From contig JAQTPC010000002.1 of NCBI GenBank assembly GCA_028713005.1, positions 1-36,427 of the forward strand: a DNA stretch of 36,427 nt, written 5' to 3'. This stretch comes from Minisyncoccota bacterium (GTDB lineage: Bacteria > Patescibacteriota > Minisyncoccia > Phycocordibacterales > PALSA-1337). The notes beneath the pieces were generated by a model. It was not told the origin of the DNA. It searched no databases and saw only the letters and a list, made by a program, of their open reading frames with translations. The translations under genes and the position numbers were made by a program. This document shows positions 26,830 to 35,422 of the stretch, piece after piece. Every line of letters starts with the position of its first letter. Within the stretch, counting starts at the first letter, position 1.

Positions 26830-28257
26830 ATGAACCTCGGAAAGAAAACAAAGATCGTATGTACTATTGGCCCCGCTACTGAGACAGTTGAAAAGCTCGA
26901 AGCTCTCGTCCTTGCTGGCATGAACGTGATGCGCCTCAACTTCTCACACGGAGATTTTGCTGAGCACCAAGGCCGTGTCGACAATCTCCGCACAGTCATG
27001 AAGAAGCTCGACAAGCCTGTCGCTATCCTCCAAGACCTCGGTGGCCCAAAGATCCGCATCGGTATGTTCACAGATGAAAAGGGTATTGTACTCAAGCCCG
27101 GTCAAACATTTACACTGACGACTAACGAATCAGAAAAACTTTCTGGTGACGAACATCGTGTCTATATCAACTACCCAAAGCTCCCAAGTGAGGTAAAAGT
27201 TGGTGGTACTATCATGATTCATGATGGAAAGAAGCGTCTCCAGATCACCAAGATCAAGGGCAATGATATCGTCTGTAAAGTCATCGTTGGTGGTCCTCTC
27301 GGCAACAAAAAAGGCGTCAACCTCCCAGACGCTGAGCTCACTATCCACGCTCTCACAGCAAAGGATCGCAAGGACCTTGAGTTCGGTCTCAAGAACAAGG
27401 TAGATTTCTTCGCTCTTTCATTTGTCCGCCGTCCAGAAGATATCCATGAGCTCCGCGCTATCTTGAAGAAAGCAAAGTCAGACGCACGCATCATCGCAAA
27501 GATTGAGACTCCACAAGCTCTCGACTGTCTCGATGCTATCGTCGAAGCCGCTGATGGTATCATGGTTGCTCGTGGTGACCTCGCTATCGAGATTCCTGCA
27601 GAAGAAGTGCCTATCGCTCAAAAGCGCATGATTGATGCGTGTATCGAAGCTGGCAAGCCAGTCATCGTTGCTACACAGATGCTCGAGAGTATGATCAAGA
27701 GTCCTATCCCTACTCGTGCTGAAGTTTCAGATGTTGCCAATGCTATCAAGGATGGCACTGACGCCATCATGCTTTCAGAAGAGACAACTCTTGGTGAATA
27801 TCCAGTAGAGGCAGTCAAAATGATGACGAAGATCGCTCTCCGTGTTGAGCAAGATGCATGTTCATGTGAATCAATGGTTGATCATGTCGAAGCTCACGGT
27901 GATACAGATGTTATCTCTCAGGCTGCAGTTCGTATCGCTCATGACAGCAATGCATCATTCATCGTCGCTATGACTCGCTCAGGACGTACTGCACGTATGA
28001 TCGCTCGTTATCGTCCTGCAGAGCACACTCTCGTTATGTCAGACTCTACAAAGCATTTAAACAAGCTTGCACTTTCATTTGGTTGTCAGCCTATTGAGAC
28101 TCCTACATTCAAGACAGTAGAGGAGGCTATGGTTGTCGTCCGAGAAGTCGCTTTCAAGAATAAGCTCGCAAAGAAAGGAGAGAAGGTTGTTATCGTTTGG
28201 GGCTTCCCATTCGGTGGATCAAAGGATACGAATTTGATTTTGGTGGAGACGTTGTAA
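26830..28257 (+). CDS. pyk: pyruvate kinase
   Basis: KTKIVCTIGPATETVEKLEALVLAGMNVMRLNFSHGDFAEH, IIAKIETPQAL, MVARGDLAIEIPAEEVP, KPVIVATQMLESMI. Confidence 0.97.
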   Translation: MNLGKKTKIVCTIGPATETVEKLEALVLAGMNVMRLNFSHGDFAEHQGRVDNLRTVMKKLDKPVAILQDLGGPKIRIGMFTDEKGIVLKPGQTFTLTTNESEKLSGDEHRVYINYPKLPSEVKVGGTIMIHDGKKRLQITKIKGNDIVCKVIVGGPLGNKKGVNLPDAELTIHALTAKDRKDLEFGLKNKVDFFALSFVRRPEDIHELRAILKKAKSDARIIAKIETPQALDCLDAIVEAADGIMVARGDLAIEIPAEEVPIAQKRMIDACIEAGKPVIVATQMLESMIKSPIPTRAEVSDVANAIKDGTDAIMLSEETTLGEYPVEAVKMMTKIALRVEQDACSCESMVDHVEAHGDTDVISQAAVRIAHDSNASFIVAMTRSGRTARMIARYRPAEHTLVMSDSTKHLNKLALSFGCQPIETPTFKTVEEAMVVVREVAFKNKLAKKGEKVVIVWGFPFGGSKDTNLILVETL

Positions 28258-28293
28258 AAGAGAAAATAGTAATCAGTAAACAGCAAACAGAAG

Positions 28294-28318
28294 GCATCGG
28301 CGAAAGCCGGTGTTTTTT
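28294..28318 (+). terminator. intrinsic terminator after pyk
   Basis: CATCGGC-GAAA-GCCGGTG then TTTTTT. Confidence 0.85.
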
Positions 28319-28356
28319 GCACTCACTTTTTTCTCTTTAACAGTTTGTGATAGAAT

Positions 28357-29103
28357 ATGTGCATGCAAAAAAGCAGCTACATCATCCCAGATACAGCGAT
28401 GATTCTCGACCGGTCTCTCCATGAAGGTGAATATCCGCTCCTTCTTCGAGATTTGCCTGCGGAAGGGAAGCCTCGTGAAAAACTTTTGGCACAAGGTCCA
28501 GAAGCTCTTTCTTCACGTGAGCTTTTAGCGATCGTTTTGCATGTCGGTACCGTCAAAGAAGATGTCCTTGAAATGTCAGAGCGCCTCATCAGGGGTTATG
28601 GTGAAAACAGCGTTCTCACCGAACGTGATGCCCAAAAGCTCGCTGATGAGGCAAACATTCCACTCGGCAAGGCGATGCAAATCGTAGCTCTCGGGGAGCT
28701 CGGCCGACGCACCTATGACAAAAAAGAGTCGGGTTTCAAGACTATTCACAATGCTCGCGATGTATATGAGTATCTTGCAGATATGCGCAGTTTACCAAAA
28801 GAGTATTTGCGCGCACTCTTCTTGAATACACACAACCGCGTTATTCGCGACGAAGTCATTTCTATCGGTACCGTCAATTCCAATATCGTTCATCCGCGTG
28901 AAGTTTTCCGCTCAGGTATAGAGTCAAATGCTGTCGCAGTAGTTATCGCTCATAATCATCCTTCAGGTGAAGCTATTCCTTCAAATGAAGATGTTGAGAT
29001 AACTAGACAGCTCATCCAAGCGGGAAAGATTCTCGGTATTCGCGTCCTCGATCACGTCATCATCACGAGAGACGGCTTTGCAAGCGTTAAAGCCGACTAT
29101 TAA
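28357..29103 (+). CDS. radC: DNA repair protein RadC (JAB/MPN domain)
   Basis: LSSRELLAIVLHVGT, LFLNTHNRVI, VIAHNHPSGEAIPSNEDVEITRQLIQAGKILGIRVLDHVII. Confidence 0.93.
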   Translation: MCMQKSSYIIPDTAMILDRSLHEGEYPLLLRDLPAEGKPREKLLAQGPEALSSRELLAIVLHVGTVKEDVLEMSERLIRGYGENSVLTERDAQKLADEANIPLGKAMQIVALGELGRRTYDKKESGFKTIHNARDVYEYLADMRSLPKEYLRALFLNTHNRVIRDEVISIGTVNSNIVHPREVFRSGIESNAVAVVIAHNHPSGEAIPSNEDVEITRQLIQAGKILGIRVLDHVIITRDGFASVKADY

Positions 29104-29129
29104 TTAATCGCGCCCTGGGGCGTATCGCC

Positions 29130-29447
29130 ATGTACAGAGATTACAGTATTACTTCACCATCACTTGATGGTATTTTGTATCACGAGACCATTACTTACGA
29201 AGGGATAGCACGGCCCACTGAGATTATGAGAGTATTCGATAAGCCTCGTAGTGAGCAGATTCATGATTTAGATAAGCCAGAAAATAGAAAAATCCTCAAT
29301 GACTATTACAATGACCTGTACGGCCTCTTTATGAGAAAAATAGGTCAATTTATCGCTGAAAAAGAGGCTTCCCCTGAAGAAGAGCTCAAATTACAGGCTA
29401 TTTTACAGGAACTCATAAAGGTCAAAAAGGTATTGACTTCTGAGTAG
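29130..29447 (+). CDS. hypothetical protein
   Basis: 105-aa ORF with charged helical C-terminus, located between radC and the next promoter. Confidence 0.5.
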   Translation: MYRDYSITSPSLDGILYHETITYEGIARPTEIMRVFDKPRSEQIHDLDKPENRKILNDYYNDLYGLFMRKIGQFIAEKEASPEEELKLQAILQELIKVKKVLTSE

Positions 29448-29462
29448 TTTGTGTGGTATAAT
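29433..29462 (+). promoter_or_regulatory. sigma70-like promoter
   Basis: TTGACT - 18 nt - TATAAT, upstream of 29586. Confidence 0.6.
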
Positions 29463-29585
29463 AGTATCAGAGTCATATTATAGATAAAATGTTAGCTCTG
29501 AATCCATTTAGCGCTCAATTGAGTGATGTAAATGGCAGACAGCAGGGAATTTCCCTCTATAATTGACCAAGGAGAACATTGAGTT

Positions 29586-30560
29586 ATGAATAAGACACAA
29601 TCGCCCATCGTGCAGTTCGGCACCGTTCAGTTCTGGAATGAAAAAGACAATTTTGGCCGCATCATCCCTGATGGATGGAAGGGTCAGCAAGGCATTCCAT
29701 TTACGACCCACGCACAAAAACTGCGCGCGGGCAATGTCGAACCTGAGTTCGTTGAAGCCTTTTTCTCGGGCAAGGAATACATTCCCCGCCCGCATGATCG
29801 AGTGGTCTTCACGACTGCATTCGGCAAGTTGCCGTGCCGTTCTGGCAATGGCTCGATGCTGTTCATCAAACAATGGGGCTATGCAGTGGGCTATCAAGAG
29901 CTCGTTCTCGAGATCGCCCATCGGCCGCAATTCCGTATCGTGCGCGATGTTGAAAATGAAAACAAGATCGTAGTCATCAAGGAAGTTGCTTCCGGATCGC
30001 TCGAGCAGCTCGTCGCCCTATCGCCCCGAGACGGCCATCGTGTGTCCAATGTGGACCTCTTTGCGTCGGTGTATGTCACTCATACCGCTTCGACGCCGAA
30101 TCGTTGGCAGCGGTTGGATGATCATGGTCAGTGGGTCAATTGTGTTGACCCGCGTCCCTTCCCGGCCGGTGAATTGTTCCGCTTCATGCTGTATGAAAAT
30201 AACAAGTGGGGTCCGCTGGAACAAGGCACCGCGCTTGAGTTACAGTTCCGGTCTGCCCGCGGTTCAAAGAAAGATCGGTTCGCTCCGATACAATCGCAGC
30301 CTGGTGAGCCTCGCAAGTTCACCTGGTGGGAAAAGCAATGCGAGGCATTCTCGAGCGGAAAGAAGATCTGGGTCGAAATCGGTGATCCTCGCCCCGAACC
30401 GGTAGTTGCAGTCGCAAAGCCTTGTGCGAACGACACTTCAGTCAAGACTGCATCACCTGCACCGGCCAAATACCTGAACTCTCCAGGGGCTGAGAAGCGC
30501 CCCAAAGAACAGGTGTTCAAGGGATTCGACGCGCTTGATAGTCTCAAGATCGCAGTGTGA
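29586..30560 (+). CDS. hypothetical protein with N-terminal cold-shock/OB-like segment
   Basis: FGTVQFWNEKDNFGRIIPDG resembles GxVxWFNxxKGFGFI; SD AAGGAGAA upstream. Confidence 0.6.
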   Translation: MNKTQSPIVQFGTVQFWNEKDNFGRIIPDGWKGQQGIPFTTHAQKLRAGNVEPEFVEAFFSGKEYIPRPHDRVVFTTAFGKLPCRSGNGSMLFIKQWGYAVGYQELVLEIAHRPQFRIVRDVENENKIVVIKEVASGSLEQLVALSPRDGHRVSNVDLFASVYVTHTASTPNRWQRLDDHGQWVNCVDPRPFPAGELFRFMLYENNKWGPLEQGTALELQFRSARGSKKDRFAPIQSQPGEPRKFTWWEKQCEAFSSGKKIWVEIGDPRPEPVVAVAKPCANDTSVKTASPAPAKYLNSPGAEKRPKEQVFKGFDALDSLKIAV

Positions 30561-30578
30561 TCCTTCGTTAGATTCAAC

Positions 30579-30613
30579 AGACCCGCTTGCTTGCAAGCGG
30601 GTCTTTTTTATTT
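30579..30613 (+). terminator. intrinsic terminator
   Basis: AGACCCGCTTG-CTTG-CAAGCGGGTCT then TTTTTATTT. Confidence 0.92.
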
Positions 30614-30638
30614 CCATGTGCTGATGTATTATTCACCC

Positions 30639-31970
30639 ATGAACACACGGACCTATTTTCAAGGAAAGCGCATTGCAGTCATAGGTCTCGGTCCACATGG
30701 AGAGATGGTGGACGATGTAAAATTTCTTATAAAGTCAGATGCTCTCGTTTCAGTATATGATCTCCGTAGCGAAGCGCGCCTCAAAAATCATATTATATTC
30801 CTTCGTTCAGTTGGCCTTGCGAACTATGTATGCAGCTCCATTCCGCCTGATGACCTACTTGATATGGACCTCATCATCCTTTCGCATGAATATCCACGCG
30901 ATTCTTCTTTTCTCAAGGGAGCTCGTGAAAAGGGTATACCAATAGAATATCCAGAAACGCTCTTCTTTCGTTTGGCGCCACCAGTTACAGTAGTCGGTGT
31001 CATGGGTGCATACGGCAAAGCAACAGTTGTATCAGTTCTTGCGCCTCTTTTAGAGATGGCATGTGAAGCTGATGGTACTCAAAATATGTTTACACTCGAT
31101 CCTGAATCAGGCGACGGTATTTTGGTCGTATTAAAAAAGATAAAGAGCGGTGATATTGCTTTAGTCCGTGTGATCGAATCTATGATGACAGAGTTATATG
31201 AGTTGCGCGTCAGTCCTCATGTAGCTATCTTTACGAGCGTTCCACCAAAGGGATCATACGGATCATCTCCATTTGAAATCCTTACCTATCAAACATATAA
31301 CAATTTCATCATTGCAAGCGATGAGGTTATCGATGCCATCCATCATTTCAAGTTCCAGCCAAAAGCAAAAATGCTTCGCACCAAATCATCCATTATTCCT
31401 TCAGCATGGATATTTGGCACGGGAGATGCAGGACTTTGGAATCATGACCGTGATAACGCTGCGCTTGCTCTTCAGGCGGCACAATTATTTAAAGTTCCTG
31501 ATGAGGTCTCGGAGTCGCTTATGGAAAAATGGAAGCCGCTCAAAGGTAGATTAGAACTGATAAAAAAGATAAAAAATATCGAATTTTATAACGACACCGC
31601 CTCAGTTTCTCCGAATTCAACGATCACCGGTGCGCGTTGTTTGACCAAGGATCGCAACCTCGTGCTTATCATTGGCGGTGTCGATGCGGGTCAGGATTAT
31701 AGAGAGCTCTACGCTGTACTTCCTCAATGTGCGCATACAGTCATTTTGTTGCCAGGAAGCGGTACCATGAAAGAGCGTAAGACGATCAATACGATCGATA
31801 ATGTCACGATACTCTCTGCTCCTGATATCGAAGAAGCGGTGCGTCTCGCACGTGATAATGCTCGTCAGGGAGATCGAGTGCTCTTTAGTCCAGGATTTGC
31901 TGCGGGTGGCCTTGAGGCTTCGCGTAAGGAGAGAGGGGAAGCGTTCGTAAGAGCAGTAAGATCTCTTTAG
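30639..31970 (+). CDS. MurD-like Mur ligase family protein (divergent motifs)
   Basis: RIAVIGLGPHGEMVDDVKFLIKSDALVSVYDLR, MGAYGKATVVSVLAPLLE, WKPLKGRLELIKKIKNIEFYNDTASVSPNST, LVLIIGGVDAG, VLFSPGFAAGG. Confidence 0.8.
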   Translation: MNTRTYFQGKRIAVIGLGPHGEMVDDVKFLIKSDALVSVYDLRSEARLKNHIIFLRSVGLANYVCSSIPPDDLLDMDLIILSHEYPRDSSFLKGAREKGIPIEYPETLFFRLAPPVTVVGVMGAYGKATVVSVLAPLLEMACEADGTQNMFTLDPESGDGILVVLKKIKSGDIALVRVIESMMTELYELRVSPHVAIFTSVPPKGSYGSSPFEILTYQTYNNFIIASDEVIDAIHHFKFQPKAKMLRTKSSIIPSAWIFGTGDAGLWNHDRDNAALALQAAQLFKVPDEVSESLMEKWKPLKGRLELIKKIKNIEFYNDTASVSPNSTITGARCLTKDRNLVLIIGGVDAGQDYRELYAVLPQCAHTVILLPGSGTMKERKTINTIDNVTILSAPDIEEAVRLARDNARQGDRVLFSPGFAAGGLEASRKERGEAFVRAVRSL

Positions 31971-31972
31971 TT

Positions 31973-32893
31973 TTACTCCCCACAAATCAAACAAACCACT
32001 GACCCTTCTATTTTGTGTCCCGCATAGACGGCTTGCATGACACCTGCTACTGATAGTGCGCTATTGGTAGAAATATTCAGCCCGGCGTGCTTCTCAACAA
32101 GGATTCGTGCGGTCTCAATATCTTCATTGGTAGCAAACCAGCCATATCCACCTGTCTTTTGGATGAGTGGTATTAGATCATTTTTTCTGTATGCAGTGAT
32201 ATCAGTGATCGCATCAGCTACAGAAGGTTCGTCTGGTCCATCATAGCTATTGAGTCCGTCAGACAGAGGATGGCACGAAGATGTCTGCACGATATGTATT
32301 TGTGGTATTTTCGAACTTGAATTATTTAAGAAATACGTTGCCAATGCTTGAGCGGTTGTTCCTGATGATGTGCCAATAAATATTGCGCCTAGATTTTCTG
32401 TTTGACTGAGTTCTTCGGCCAGCGATTCATAGCCTTTGAGAGCAAGATTATCTGTTGATTGGCGGAGACTGCGCATGCCGTCATTCATCGCTTGGGTCAG
32501 CGCCTGTAGCGGACGTTCTTTTTTGAGGATACGGATATAGTTATCTGCATATGCGAGCAACTTTTGGTATTTATGTTCTGCAACATGATTACCAACAAAA
32601 ATATCAAGTTGTAGCAATGAATCATCGATTCCTTCGCCACTGGCTGAATGCATACCTTGCTCGATCTTTTCATTATTTATCTTTTGCACATGGATGGCGG
32701 CTGCAAGAGCGGCATTTCCTGATGAAGATATAGCGAAACGACTTTCACCCTTGTTGCGGTAAATCTCAATCATGACAGGTATTGAACGGCCTTTATGTGA
32801 GCCATAGGGACTCAAATCTTCACGCTTAAAATAGAGGTCAGAGACACCTATAGCCTGAGCAAGATCGTTGTATTGTTCGAGGGGAGTAGTCAT
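31973..32893 (-). CDS. PLP-dependent (threonine synthase / tryptophan synthase beta fold) enzyme
   Basis: LYFKREDLSPYGSHKGRSIP (PLP Lys), ISSSGNAALAAAI, IFIGTSSGTTAQALA. Confidence 0.85.
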   Translation of the reverse strand: MTTPLEQYNDLAQAIGVSDLYFKREDLSPYGSHKGRSIPVMIEIYRNKGESRFAISSSGNAALAAAIHVQKINNEKIEQGMHSASGEGIDDSLLQLDIFVGNHVAEHKYQKLLAYADNYIRILKKERPLQALTQAMNDGMRSLRQSTDNLALKGYESLAEELSQTENLGAIFIGTSSGTTAQALATYFLNNSSSKIPQIHIVQTSSCHPLSDGLNSYDGPDEPSVADAITDITAYRKNDLIPLIQKTGGYGWFATNEDIETARILVEKHAGLNISTNSALSVAGVMQAVYAGHKIEGSVVCLICGE

Positions 32894-32901
32894 AAATGAT
32901 C

Positions 32902-32974
32902 AAGTAACAATGACGCAATAACCAAGTAAATCACACGTGACCTATTGATCATGGTTATTGTATCATTGGTACTT
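32902..32974. repeat. long imperfect inverted repeat
   Basis: AAGTAACAATGACGCAATAACCA / TGGTTATTGTATCATTGGTACTT, 21 of 23 positions pair (one G-T). Confidence 0.75.
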
Positions 32975-33074
32975 AGTGTGTTGTCATCCTATCTTATTTA
33001 CAGTACTATGTGAAGACGGTTTTATTCATCTAATTATCTTAATTTAAACCGTGTTTCATCAAAACTTAAAAACT

Positions 33075-33245
33075 ATGAATGCTAAACTCGTATGTCCAGA
33101 ATGTAAAAATGACGTTGATCTTTCTCGTTACCCAAACCTCGCAGTAGGTATGGTGGTTGAGTGTAACCATTGTGGCATGACACTCGCTATCAAGGAGATT
33201 GGCGACGCTGAGGTCAAGAGTGAGATTGTTGATGAAGGAAAGTAG
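33075..33245 (+). CDS. LysW-like small zinc-ribbon protein lacking the EDWGE tail
   Basis: MNAKLVCPECKNDVDLSRYPNLAVGMVVECNHCGMTLAIKEIGDAEVKSEIVDEGK (CPEC...CNHC). Confidence 0.8.
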   Translation: MNAKLVCPECKNDVDLSRYPNLAVGMVVECNHCGMTLAIKEIGDAEVKSEIVDEGK

Positions 33246-33262
33246 ATAATGATACAAGTTTC

Positions 33263-33315
33263 AATAACACAATGATCAAGTAAACACAGTGCGTTTACTT
33301 GATCATTGTGTTATT
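33263..33315. repeat. perfect 23-bp stem inverted repeat, overlapping the stop codon of the MurC/Mpl-type gene
   Basis: AATAACACAATGATCAAGTAAAC-ACAGTGC-GTTTACTTGATCATTGTGTTATT. Confidence 0.95.
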
Positions 33316-34708
33316 TGAGCATTGATAATTTATTCACTGTTTCCTCAATCATCCCTCTGAAGCCATGTGACCCAAGAAAGACGATGCAATCGTCTTTTTT
33401 TGCTTCTGTTGCAAGGAAGTTCACGAGAGCCGAGTCGTCTTCAAAATACTTCACATTTTTATGTGTTTTTTCAATCGTTTGAACCAAGTCATTGCCTTCC
33501 ATGGGCTTCGTTGAATCATCCTCTGAAACTTTAAGTTTTGTTAGGCGTGGAATGATGACCATGTCAGCGTCTTTGAAGGCATTATCATATTTATGAGCAG
33601 TTTCGTATTGTCTACCACCGATATTTGGTTCATATACAGCTATAATTTTACTGGTATACACTTCACGCACACTTTCGAGCACTGATGTGGCTTTTTCAGC
33701 TGTTGGCGCATGACAATCGAGCAAGGTAACATCACCTTCAAATCTCTTTTCAAAACGACGCTTGATACCTTTAAACTCTTTGATTGCATCAATGACCTTA
33801 TCAGCGGGTATACCGGCTTCTCGTGCCATAGCAAAAGCTGCAGTGATATTTTCTACATTGAAACGACCGAGCATTGGTGAAAGTACTTCATAACAAATGT
33901 CTTTTGCGGTGATCTGGAAATGGAGACCATTTTTTGTGTAGGTGATCGAATGATATGAATAATCAGCTGACTCACTTTTGCCATAGCTTATAGCTTTCTT
34001 TCCTGTGGCTTCGAGTATTTTTTTGACACCAGCTTCATCGATACATGCAATGATGAGACCATCATCAGGGATGCCGCTGACTAATTTCTCAAAAGTATCG
34101 AAATAATCTTTTTCTGTCGGATAAAGATCAGCATGATCCCATGAGACCGAGGTGAGGAGAAGGTGAGTTGGGGCATAGTATACAAACTTGGGACGTCTGT
34201 CAGAAATAGAGACTTGATATTCATCGCCTTCGACAAGACTCCAGTCAGAGTCTGAAAGTGCTCCTGTAGGATGTGACAGTGAAAGTCCACCAGTAAAGTA
34301 ACTCAGTTTTCTGCCAGCATGTGTAAATATATAAGAAAGGAGTGCTGATGTTGTTGTCTTGCCCCACGTACCTGTTACAACTATAGAATTCTTTTTTATG
34401 AAATATTTTTGTAACACTTCAGCATATGAGTATGCAGGGATATTATGCTCTTTTGCATACAGTGTTTCAGGATTGGATGGGCTCGTGCCAGTGCCTCCGA
34501 TCATGACAAAGTCAGGTGTACCGATGTTTTCTGGATGCCAGCCCGCATAGTATTCGACACCTGCATCTTTGAGATACGTTGAAACTGGAGGAAAGAAGCC
34601 TTTGTCAGAGCCAGTCACTTTGACGCCTACTTTGTGAAAAGCTATAGCCAGTGCGCTCGTTGCTACGCCGCAGATGCCGATAACGTGAACATGTTTAGGA
34701 AGATTCAT
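33311..34708 (-). CDS. Mur ligase, MurC/Mpl type
   Basis: VHVIGICGVATSALAIAFHKVGVKVTGSD, IVVTGTWGKTTTSALLSYIF, VEGDEYQVSISDRRPKFVYYAPTHLLLTSVSWDHADLYPT, GRFNVENITAAFAMAR, GIKRRFEKRFEGDVTLLDCHAP. Confidence 0.9.
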   Translation of the reverse strand: MNLPKHVHVIGICGVATSALAIAFHKVGVKVTGSDKGFFPPVSTYLKDAGVEYYAGWHPENIGTPDFVMIGGTGTSPSNPETLYAKEHNIPAYSYAEVLQKYFIKKNSIVVTGTWGKTTTSALLSYIFTHAGRKLSYFTGGLSLSHPTGALSDSDWSLVEGDEYQVSISDRRPKFVYYAPTHLLLTSVSWDHADLYPTEKDYFDTFEKLVSGIPDDGLIIACIDEAGVKKILEATGKKAISYGKSESADYSYHSITYTKNGLHFQITAKDICYEVLSPMLGRFNVENITAAFAMAREAGIPADKVIDAIKEFKGIKRRFEKRFEGDVTLLDCHAPTAEKATSVLESVREVYTSKIIAVYEPNIGGRQYETAHKYDNAFKDADMVIIPRLTKLKVSEDDSTKPMEGNDLVQTIEKTHKNVKYFEDDSALVNFLATEAKKDDCIVFLGSHGFRGMIEETVNKLSMLK

Positions 34709-34731
34709 AGAGCTATATTAGCAGATACTGC

Positions 34732-35406
34732 CTATTTCTTCACGAGAATATCTTTTACTTCTTCAAGATCATTTGACCACTTTGCTCCATCGAACCATTC
34801 GAGTCCTGCGAACTGTAATTTGTATGTATCAGTAGGGCGCTGGAGTGAGCCGAGGTAAACATATTTCATGTCATCTTCTTTTGCGTGATTGATCGCCATG
34901 ATCATCATGCCGAGACCCATGTCTTTTGATGCAGCACTTAAATCATAAAAAGGGTAAGAATAGTGGAGAATATCTCTGTTTGAGTATGCGATTGTTGCCC
35001 CTATAAATACCTCAGATTGAGTGTACTCAAGGAGTGAGTTAAAATTGCTTTTATTGCTATCAGTAAGCACCTCTTTTATCTTTTTCGAGCTCATGATGCC
35101 TGGGCCAAACTTTGACTCATAAAAATCTTTTGCGAGCTTGCCAAGATACCAGCTATAGTCAGCAAGCGGCAAAGGCGTCGATTCTAGGTGAGTCAGAGTG
35201 GCATTTTTATCCCCGTTAATTTTTCTCAAGATACGTCTGTTCTCGCTTGAAAGTTCAAATTGTGACAGGTCAATGCGTACGCTTCTTGTTTGATGCATGA
35301 TCCCTCTACCGATACGAGTAAAAACATATCCCTGATTGTATAGATCAGTGATATTATTCTCTGAAAAATCCGTTATTGTTTTTTCGTTCCAGTGTAGATA
35401 TTCCAT
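34732..35406 (-). CDS. GNAT-fold/aminoacyl-transferase-like protein (resembles ATE/Bpt C-terminal region)
   Basis: LHYSYPFYDLSAASKDMGLGMMIMAINHAKEDDMKYVYLGSLQRPTDTYKLQFAGLEWFDGAKW. Confidence 0.5.
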   Translation of the reverse strand: MEYLHWNEKTITDFSENNITDLYNQGYVFTRIGRGIMHQTRSVRIDLSQFELSSENRRILRKINGDKNATLTHLESTPLPLADYSWYLGKLAKDFYESKFGPGIMSSKKIKEVLTDSNKSNFNSLLEYTQSEVFIGATIAYSNRDILHYSYPFYDLSAASKDMGLGMMIMAINHAKEDDMKYVYLGSLQRPTDTYKLQFAGLEWFDGAKWSNDLEEVKDILVKK

Positions 35407-35422
35407 GTGTTATTTGGATCGT

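Noticed and set aside
29513-29555. Short palindromes CTCAATTGAG and GGGAATTTCCC upstream of 29586
   Set aside because: Individually short (10-11 nt) and expected by chance in a leader; not strong enough without conservation data.
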